Assembly: GCA_022571175.1 (NCBI GenBank)
Contig: JACZYI010000044.1
Location: 1-11,088 of the forward strand
Source of the DNA: Pseudomonadota bacterium
GTDB taxonomy: Bacteria; Pseudomonadota; Alphaproteobacteria; Sphingomonadales; SMXR01
Length of the DNA: 11,088 nt
Reading direction: 5' to 3'
The position numbers and the translations under genes were made by a program. Positions 5,680-11,088 of this stretch are shown here, piece by piece. Numbering within the stretch: the first letter of the stretch is position 1; each line of letters starts with the position of its first letter. The notes beneath the pieces are model-generated. The model saw nothing but the letters and a program-made list of their open reading frames with translations, was not told the DNA's origin and did no database searches.

Positions 5680-6069
5680 ATGACATCGGAGATCGAAACC
5701 CGAAAATGGGGCTGGCTGATCCTGTTCGCGTCGACCACTACGCTGGTCTGCTGTGCTCTGCCCATCATTCTGGTGACAGTTGGGCTGGGCGCGGTATCGG
5801 CAGCCATGTTTTCCAATTTGCCATTCCTGGTGGATCTGGCCCGCAACAAGGTCTGGTTCTTCTCGGGCAGTTTTATAGTCCTGGCCCTGGCTGCCTGGGT
5901 GCTCTATCGGCCTGGCCGGACCTGTCCTGCTGACCCCGTACTGGCTGAAAAATGTACTGCGGCAGATAGATGGAACAGGCGGTTGTTATGGGGCTCCGGT
6001 TCCATCTGGCTGGTGGGTTTCGCCTTTGCCTATCTGGCCTTGCCGCTCTTGGAATGGATTGATCCATAA
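5680..6069 (+). CDS. MerT-like inner-membrane metal transporter
   Basis: A 129-residue protein with three hydrophobic segments (about 13-45, 57-77 and 103-123). The first contains the vicinal pair Cys24-Cys25 (LVCCALPIIL), as in MerT. The loop between segments two and three has Cys82 and Cys92 (TCPADPVLAEKC), matching the second Cys pair of MerT (ACKPGEVC) but with a wider spacing. In mercury systems MerT takes the ion from periplasmic MerP and moves it to the cytoplasm for MerA. No merA is visible in this window, so either it is encoded elsewhere or this set handles another metal. ATG 5680 follows AGGGAGG at good spacing, 48 bases after the MerP-like gene. The gene converges with the methyltransferase, 32 bases between the stops. 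Confidence 0.8.
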   Translation: MTSEIETRKWGWLILFASTTTLVCCALPIILVTVGLGAVSAAMFSNLPFLVDLARNKVWFFSGSFIVLALAAWVLYRPGRTCPADPVLAEKCTAADRWNRRLLWGSGSIWLVGFAFAYLALPLLEWIDP

Positions 6070-6101
6070 AGATCATCCGGCATGGAAAAATTTAATCGGG
6101 A

Positions 6102-6839
6102 TTAAGTCTTCCGTAAGATCAAAAAGAGATAGCCGTAGCTGCTTTCGGACCCGTGATAGATTTTGGCTTCTTCCCGCATACCGTCGCGAAAATCTGGGGT
6201 GAGTTTAAGTCCCTCAGGGCTTTCGAGAGCGGTCTCAACTTCCCGGTAATAGCTTTGCCAGGCACTTTCCGGCAGGGTTCGGCTGTCCAGCACTTCATAG
6301 CCCAAGCTTTCAGCGAGCTCTCGAGCATCTTCCTCACTGCCAATGGCCGGGTAGGCCGCCTGCCAGAAATCCCGCGTCTTGGAAGGGGGGTCAGGGTTGA
6401 GCCAGACACATTCACTGACCACCAATATTCCGCCGGGATTCAGCAGGCCATGCCAGTCCTTCAGTGCGCTGGCAAAACCAATGATATAGGCGCTGCCCTC
6501 ACACCATATCAAGTCCAGTGCACTGGGCAGCTCATCCGTCAGTCCCATATCCGCGCATTTTGGCTGGATAAAACCATCCAGATTTTTCTTCTTTGCCGAC
6601 ACCATCAGAACATCCAGAAAGAGTTCGGCCAGGTCGATAGCATAGATGAGTGGGTGGAAATGTTCTGCCAGCAACAATGTGGCCGAGCCCGTGCCGCAGC
6701 CAAAATCCGCGATACGGGACGAGGGCCTCATGCCCTGAAGGCCCTGCATGATGCTGAGCGAAAGCCTGTCATCGCCCGGTGCCTGACGTGAGAGCCCGGC
6801 AAAAAAAGTGATGACATCATTCTCTAATAATTCATTCAT
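6102..6839 (-). CDS. Class I SAM-dependent methyltransferase
   Basis: I place the start at ATG 6839 (245 residues), because the extra 22 codons to 6905 look non-coding and family members begin shortly before the FF...RQxPG segment seen at residues 12-22. Motif I is IADFGCGTGSATLLLA (43-58), with an acidic end of the second strand at YAIDLAE (66-72). Motif II/IV is ALDLIWCEGSAYIIGF (about 106-121), followed by LLNPGGILVVSECVWL (131-146). This is the Rossmann-fold small-molecule methyltransferase pattern; the substrate is unknown. The Cys pattern of arsenite methyltransferase ArsM is absent. It is convergent with the metal operon and probably older at this locus, since a decayed copy of its 3' end lies on the far side of that operon. 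The upstream ribosome site is weak. Confidence 0.85.
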   Translation of the reverse strand: MNELLENDVITFFAGLSRQAPGDDRLSLSIMQGLQGMRPSSRIADFGCGTGSATLLLAEHFHPLIYAIDLAELFLDVLMVSAKKKNLDGFIQPKCADMGLTDELPSALDLIWCEGSAYIIGFASALKDWHGLLNPGGILVVSECVWLNPDPPSKTRDFWQAAYPAIGSEEDARELAESLGYEVLDSRTLPESAWQSYYREVETALESPEGLKLTPDFRDGMREEAKIYHGSESSYGYLFLILRKT

Positions 6840-6863
6840 AATCTTGTTCGTCCAATTCGAGTA

Positions 6864-6880
6864 TGTGCATAAAATACACA
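6864..6880. promoter_or_regulatory. Short palindrome upstream of the methyltransferase gene
   Basis: TGTGCAT-AAA-ATACACA is a seven-base inverted repeat with one mismatch and a three-base centre, 25 bases from the methyltransferase start codon. It could be an operator or promoter-overlapping site. I see no convincing -35/-10 pair. Confidence 0.25.
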
Positions 6881-7222
6881 AAAACCGCAGGATCAATATG
6901 GGCAAATCAAACCCACCTCCATCCCGTTGGCACTATCCAATCAAGCCGAGGAGCCCGCAGGCAGTCTCAGCAGACGATAACAAGATCCGACATCCAGTCT
7001 CCTGTGAATATGAGCTAAATCTAGTGTGCCGTGAGGTCTTAGTCAAACCGCCATGGCATTTGTCAAAGCGACACTTTATTGGTAACTCTTGAATCATAAA
7101 TCCAGCTGCCGATTGAAGTCGGTGACTCACTTGTGTTAAATCAATTCAGACCGCCCACGCCTGTAAATATTTCCGATGGACAAGTGTGGGTGCTGTGATT
7201 CTTCGAGGGGAAAGCAAAAACC
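6881..7222. other. Intergenic stretch with no supported gene
   Basis: About 340 bases of lower-GC sequence between the divergent methyltransferase gene and the 7223 gene. I find no RNA gene, repeat or credible coding frame. The only functional element I can support is the GAGGGGAA ribosome binding site just before ATG 7223. Confidence 0.5.
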
Positions 7223-7777
7223 ATGGACCGGTTTGAGTTTGTGATGGTGTTGTTGTCGATCATCATCGGTCTCGGCATTGGGGGTCTGTTGACCAATGTA
7301 GCTCGTCAAATCAGGGCAGGCAGCAAATGCAAGGGCTTTTGGGTCCATTCGGGTGTGGTCGCCGCCCTGTTCCTTGCCTTTCTGCAAATGTGGTGGGAAA
7401 GCTGGGGATTACAGCGGATGGATGTCTGGACCTTTCCGCTCCTTTTGTTGATGCTGGTACCGCCTTCGGGGCTGTTTATCATTTCTCATCTTATCTATCC
7501 CAATAAACTGGAGGGAGCCGATCTTGAATCCTATTATTTTGCAAAAACGCAGCTTATCTGGTCTGTGGCCGCGCTGACGGTCGTCGTCGCTACCTTGTTT
7601 TATCCAATCGCCTTTGGTGACCAGCTCATTCAAATGGATAATCTTGCATCATTATTCATGCTGGTCTTGTGCGTTTTACTGGCAAAGAGCAGGCTCAGGG
7701 CGCTGCACTTGGGAGCTCTGCCGGTTGTCCTGGTGATTATGGTTCTGGATATTATGATTTTCAGACCAGTCATCTGA
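7223..7777 (+). CDS. Small polytopic membrane protein of unknown function
   Basis: A 184-residue protein with about five to six hydrophobic segments: roughly 5-25, 42-58, 69-89, 110-130, 138-153 and 160-180. The opening MDRFEFVMVLLSIIIGLGIGGLLTNVARQIR resembles a recurring proteobacterial family of uncharacterised small membrane proteins that begin (E/Y)FVMVL.SIIIGLG. No catalytic or ligand motif is evident; a single Cys (residue 36) lies in the first loop. The start is supported by GAGGGGAA eleven bases upstream. It precedes the TonB-dependent receptor by about 190 bases. A shared function is possible but not shown. Confidence 0.65.
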   Translation: MDRFEFVMVLLSIIIGLGIGGLLTNVARQIRAGSKCKGFWVHSGVVAALFLAFLQMWWESWGLQRMDVWTFPLLLLMLVPPSGLFIISHLIYPNKLEGADLESYYFAKTQLIWSVAALTVVVATLFYPIAFGDQLIQMDNLASLFMLVLCVLLAKSRLRALHLGALPVVLVIMVLDIMIFRPVI

Positions 7778-7894
7778 GATAACAGGCTCGCAACAAGCTG
7801 AAAAATTCTCCCGGCCGTGGCGAAATCTCGGTGCCAAAAAGCACAAGAGCGCGTGGTTGAGTGTTCGATATGAATGTCTCTCATACGGGGTTGC

Positions 7895-7923
7895 TTGCAG
7901 GATTATCTGCTTTGCACTATGCT
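7895..7923 (+). promoter_or_regulatory. Candidate sigma-70 promoter for the TonB-dependent receptor
   Basis: TTGCAG (7895-7900) and TATGCT (7918-7923) are separated by 17 bases and lie about 45 bases before the chosen start at 7969. The match is good but short, and promoters of this kind occur by chance. Confidence 0.35.
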
Positions 7924-7968
7924 TTCGGCGTTATTGGTCCGTGACTGGGCAACATGGGGGTCAGAAAA

Positions 7969-10401
7969 ATGAAAAAGTCATATCGTAGCTGTTTATATTC
8001 CACGTCTGTTGTGGCGCTGTTGGCTGCTGGTGCAATCACCGTAACATCTCTGCCGGTGCAGGCACAGAACGCAGAGCAAGGCATTCTGGAAGAAATTGTG
8101 GTCACCGCCCGAAAACGGTCGGAAGTCCTTCAGGACGTGCCGTTTTCGATCGCGGCACTGACCGAGACCGCCATGAGGAACCGCGGCATCAGAACTCTGG
8201 ATGACGTGGCGATGAATGTGGCCGGTTTCACGGTCCAGAATCTTGGTCCCGGCCAAAGCCAGGTGGCCATCCGTGGCATTTCTGCTGGCCAGATCGTCCG
8301 CGACCAGCCCGGGGTAAAAGAGCAGGTGGGCGTCTATCTTGACGAGTCTGTGATTTCGCTCTCACTTTTCACGCCAGACATTGATCTGTTTGATCTTAAC
8401 CGGGTCGAGGTGCTGAGGGGACCACAGGGAACCCTGTTTGGCTCTGGCTCGCTGGCGGGCACGGTCCGTTTTATTACCAACCAGCCTGATCTTGAGACCG
8501 CTGAGGTTATCGCCGAGTACACCGCCGGGTTGATTGGTGGAAGCGAATTTGACGGCTCGGTCAAGGCGGCAGTCAATGTGGTGCTGGCACCGGGCAAGGC
8601 TGCCTTGCGCGTGGTTGGCTATTACAACTCTATCGGCGGTTTTATTGATGCCGTCCAGCCGGATTTGTCTGTCAACAAAAACGCCAACAATGGCGACCGG
8701 TTTGGTTTTCGTGCGGCTCTGGCAATCATGCCGAACGAGAATTTGAAGATCACCCCAAGGATCCTTTATCAGGAAATCGACATTAATGGTTTCAACCGGG
8801 TCGACATCTTCAATATTCTGGCCAACGAATTCACAACCACCCGAACGGCTGTGACCCTGGGCAAGCGACAACAATTCACCCAGTTCCAGGAGAGGTTTAC
8901 CGACGATTTCCTGCTCATTGACGCGACCGTCGAATATGACTTCGGGCAGGCCACCTTCACATCGGTCACCTCCTTTACCAACCGGGATGTGGTGCAGCTT
9001 CGCGATTCCACACAATTGGCAGGCAGCGTGACCGGCCAGCCTGGGGTCTTGGCCGCTGCGGGATTGCCTGAAAATGTATTCACTCTGGACGCGCCACTGA
9101 CCGACTCGACCGATGTGGATACCTTCACCCAGGAGGTCCGGCTTACCTCGGCGGGCGATGGTCCGCTGCAATGGATTGTGGGTGGCTTCTACAGCAAAAT
9201 TGAGCGCGAATATGGCCAGAATCTTCTTGTCGCCGGCTTTGAGGCGCTGGCCAACCCCATATTGATTCCGGAACTGGGAGTCGCTCCGGGCTGGACGGCT
9301 GGTGTTATCGCGGGCATAGATGAGTTGTTCGTATCGGACCTGACCTATGATTTTAAACAGTTCGCGGTCTTTGGCGAAGCCACCTTTGACTTCAGTGATC
9401 AGTTGAGTGTGACCGCCGGGCTCCGTTGGTTCGATTTCCAGGAAGACAAGATTCTGAACTTTGACGGCATTTTCGCGGTCCAGACCATCAATGTTCCGGC
9501 CTCGACCTCTTCCAACGACATCTCGCCCCGGGTTATGCTCTCCTATGATGTGACCAGCGACTTCCAGTTCAACATGCAGGCGGCCAAGGGATTCCGGCTG
9601 GGGGGCGTAAATGATCCTCTGAACGAGCCAATTTGCAACGCCGATGATTTGGTAACCTATGGCGCGTTTCCGCAAAAATGGGGAGACGAGACGATTTGGA
9701 ACTATGAAATTGGTGCCAAGGCAACCATCATGAACGGTCGCGGGACCTTTAATGTTGCTGCCTTCTATACCGATATCAGCAACCTACAGGCCACGCTCGA
9801 GGCCGGGTCATGCTCGTCTCGTGTGATTGTAAACGTGCCCAAGGCCAGGAGCATGGGCATTGAGGCGGAATTGTTTGTGCGGCCCAGCGAACAGTTCGAG
9901 TTCGGGATTGTGGCCAGTCTGATCGATTCAGAGCTTCGCTCCACCATCACCGATACCAATGGCAACATCCTGTCTGCCCTTGAAAAGGGCAACCGCCTGC
10001 CGACCGTACCCCGGTTCCAGGTGGCGGTGACCAGCACCTACTACATGCCGAATCTGTGGGAAGACATGGATGGCTTCATCACCGCAACGGTCCAGCATGT
10101 GGGCTCGCGCTTCACCCAGTTCGGTGACGCTGATCCGGCTTTTGCCACCATTCAGTTGATCCCGATCGGAGATCCGTCGATCACCACGCTGACTTTTGAT
10201 CCGAAGATGGCCGCCTATACCATCGGTAACCTGAGGTTTGGAGTTAGAAACGAGCGCTATGAATTGGCATTCTTCATCAATAATATCTGGGACGAGATCG
10301 CCCAGATAGCACTCGACCGCGAACGCGGCAACCGGGCCCGGGTGGGCTTCCTGACCAATCCGCCACGCACCTTTGGTGTGACCGGGCGCGCCTACTTCTA
10401 G
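7969..10401 (+). CDS. TonB-dependent outer-membrane receptor
   Basis: An 810-residue protein when begun at ATG 7969. I prefer this start to ATG 7954 because it follows a GGGGGTCAG tract and begins a clean signal peptide (MKKSYRSC, hydrophobic VVALLAAGAITV, cleavage near VQA at 32). The TonB box EEIVVTA is at 41-47. The plug follows with QDVPFSIAALTE and VAIRGISAG, and carries NRVEVLRGPQGTLFGSGSLA at about 144-163, the strongest family signature. The 22-strand barrel fills the rest (NYEIGAKATI, VTAGLRWFDF, FNMQAAKGFRLGGVND) and ends in the expected terminal Phe (GVTGRAYF). Such receptors pull scarce ligands (siderophores, vitamin B12, oligosaccharides and other compounds) across the outer membrane using TonB-ExbBD energy. 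The style is that of the large receptor family in alphaproteobacteria such as sphingomonads. The ligand cannot be inferred, since no uptake or degradation genes adjoin it. A strong terminator follows. Confidence 0.95.
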   Translation: MKKSYRSCLYSTSVVALLAAGAITVTSLPVQAQNAEQGILEEIVVTARKRSEVLQDVPFSIAALTETAMRNRGIRTLDDVAMNVAGFTVQNLGPGQSQVAIRGISAGQIVRDQPGVKEQVGVYLDESVISLSLFTPDIDLFDLNRVEVLRGPQGTLFGSGSLAGTVRFITNQPDLETAEVIAEYTAGLIGGSEFDGSVKAAVNVVLAPGKAALRVVGYYNSIGGFIDAVQPDLSVNKNANNGDRFGFRAALAIMPNENLKITPRILYQEIDINGFNRVDIFNILANEFTTTRTAVTLGKRQQFTQFQERFTDDFLLIDATVEYDFGQATFTSVTSFTNRDVVQLRDSTQLAGSVTGQPGVLAAAGLPENVFTLDAPLTDSTDVDTFTQEVRLTSAGDGPLQWIVGGFYSKIEREYGQNLLVAGFEALANPILIPELGVAPGWTAGVIAGIDELFVSDLTYDFKQFAVFGEATFDFSDQLSVTAGLRWFDFQEDKILNFDGIFAVQTINVPASTSSNDISPRVMLSYDVTSDFQFNMQAAKGFRLGGVNDPLNEPICNADDLVTYGAFPQKWGDETIWNYEIGAKATIMNGRGTFNVAAFYTDISNLQATLEAGSCSSRVIVNVPKARSMGIEAELFVRPSEQFEFGIVASLIDSELRSTITDTNGNILSALEKGNRLPTVPRFQVAVTSTYYMPNLWEDMDGFITATVQHVGSRFTQFGDADPAFATIQLIPIGDPSITTLTFDPKMAAYTIGNLRFGVRNERYELAFFINNIWDEIAQIALDRERGNRARVGFLTNPPRTFGVTGRAYF

Positions 10402-10421
10402 GCTCGGTTTGAAAACAACAG

Positions 10422-10459
10422 TCCAGGCGAGGGGAATGATCTCTCGCCTGGATTTTTTT
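10422..10459 (+). terminator. Intrinsic terminator after the TonB-dependent receptor
   Basis: A perfect 10-bp stem, TCCAGGCGAG (10422-10431) with CTCGCCTGGA (10443-10452), an 11-base loop, then seven T (10453-10459). It lies 20 bases after the receptor stop, so the receptor is the last gene of its transcript. Confidence 0.93.
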
Positions 10460-10554
10460 GACACCGATAATATGGAAGGAGCGCGGCGGACACAAACTCC
10501 CGGCATTTTACCAGGATCGATCTGATAATAGTTATGCCCCAAAGGCACAATGAT

Positions 10555-11088
10555 ATGAAACCGGATTTTTTCGCCTCTAATCGGGCGGAGTGGCGCTCGT
10601 GGCTTACGAAAAATCACGCCAGAGAAAAGGAAATATGGCTCATCTATTTCAAGAAACGCACCGGCAAAACCAGCATAGAATATATGGATTCGATCAAGGA
10701 AGCTCTATGTTTCGGCTGGATCGATGGCCTCAAGAAAGGCATCGGCCAGCAGAGATATGCCCACAGATTTACGCCCAGAAAGGCTGGCAGCAAATGGTCG
10801 CCTTTGAACATCAGGCTGGCTAAACAATTAATCGAAGAAGGAAAAATGACGCAAGCTGGCCTCGTTGCGTATCAAAATAGAACTGAATACGAGGCGGTGT
10901 TTCTGGAGGTTAAAAATTCTAACGGCATGTGGTTACCTGCCGACATAAAAAAGGCATTGAAAAAAAACCGCAAGGTGTGGGAAAATTTTGTAGGACTGAC
11001 CCCCGGGTACCAGAAGCAGTATGTGAGTTGGCTGGTAAGCGCCAAAAGGCCGGAAACCAGGCAACGAAGGCTGGCTGAAGCAATAAAG
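10555..11088 (+). CDS. YdeI/OmpD-associated family protein, cut by window end
   Basis: An open frame of 178 codons with no stop before the window edge. The sequence matches the family pattern: FFASNRAEWRSWLTKNHARE, EIWLIYFKKRTGK, EALCFGWIDGLKKGI, YAHRFTPRKAGSKWSPLNI, MTQAGLVAY, and a C-terminal FVGLTPGYQKQYVSWLVSAKRPETRQRR. Only a short C-terminal end should be missing, since family members are near 190-200 residues. Some members are annotated as bacteriocin-protection proteins, but the biochemical role is unclear. I choose ATG 10555, since the family starts a few residues before the FF motif and AAAGG lies upstream. ATG 10534 in the same frame would add seven residues but has no ribosome site. 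Confidence 0.88.
   Translation, partial: MKPDFFASNRAEWRSWLTKNHAREKEIWLIYFKKRTGKTSIEYMDSIKEALCFGWIDGLKKGIGQQRYAHRFTPRKAGSKWSPLNIRLAKQLIEEGKMTQAGLVAYQNRTEYEAVFLEVKNSNGMWLPADIKKALKKNRKVWENFVGLTPGYQKQYVSWLVSAKRPETRQRRLAEAIK

Noticed and set aside
6153..6791. Plus-strand open frame over the methyltransferase
   Set aside because: The minus strand encodes clear methyltransferase motifs; this frame has no family resemblance and no ribosome site.
8362..9675. Long open frame antisense to the TonB-dependent receptor
   Set aside because: It lies wholly within the receptor gene, whose protein has a full set of family motifs. The antisense product has no signal, domain or ribosome site and follows from codon bias.
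1..11088. tRNA, rRNA, CRISPR array or insertion sequence
   Set aside because: I saw no tRNA-like cloverleaf, rRNA segment, regularly spaced short repeats, transposase or terminal inverted repeats.

Overview
The window reads as Gram-negative DNA, most likely from an environmental alphaproteobacterium. It carries a TonB-dependent receptor with a strong TonB box, a YibQ-type divergent polysaccharide deacetylase, a periplasmic/outer-membrane metal module and a MerR regulator. The taxonomic guess is inference from gene types. The first ~1.1 kb is richer in GC and stylistically different, with a lipoprotein of the 'LAASCGDDG' kind. It joins a beheaded amidohydrolase at about 1095-1111. That point is either a real rearrangement or an assembly chimera.

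Layout. 1-1100: two diverged tandem copies (offset exactly 737 bases) of an unrecognised exported lipoprotein-like gene. Each copy has an in-frame TGA at the same place, and coding constraint continues past it. 1111-1557: C-terminal part of an amidohydrolase lacking its N-terminus. 1595-3477: a tight rightward cluster of a single-pass membrane protein (DUF6090-like), a 13-codon remnant of a second copy of it, and a divergent polysaccharide deacetylase. 3474-3595: a decayed duplicate of the 3' end of the methyltransferase gene found at 6102. 3673-6069: a metal module with merR on the minus strand, a textbook 19-bp-spacer MerR promoter, then an outer-membrane beta-barrel protein, a MerP-like periplasmic metallochaperone with an Asp/His-rich tail, and a MerT-like inner-membrane protein. 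6102-6839 (minus): class I SAM methyltransferase. 7223-7777: small polytopic membrane protein of unknown function. 7969-10401: TonB-dependent receptor followed by a strong intrinsic terminator. 10555-end: YdeI/OmpD-associated family protein, cut by the window edge.

How it works together. The metal module looks like one regulon: MerR senses a soft or divalent metal and untwists its long-spacer promoter, giving co-expression of a periplasmic binder, an inner-membrane transporter and an outer-membrane protein. No reductase (merA) or lyase (merB) is present here. The module sits between a complete and a decayed copy of the same methyltransferase 3' end in direct orientation, which suggests insertion or duplication.

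The most unusual signal is in the first kilobase. Both gene copies have TGA followed 19 bases later by a stem-loop with loop GGTC and an unpaired T at the 5' foot of the stem. That is the architecture of a bacterial selenocysteine insertion element. It lies inside a 34-base block identical between copies that otherwise differ at about half of their synonymous-capable codons.
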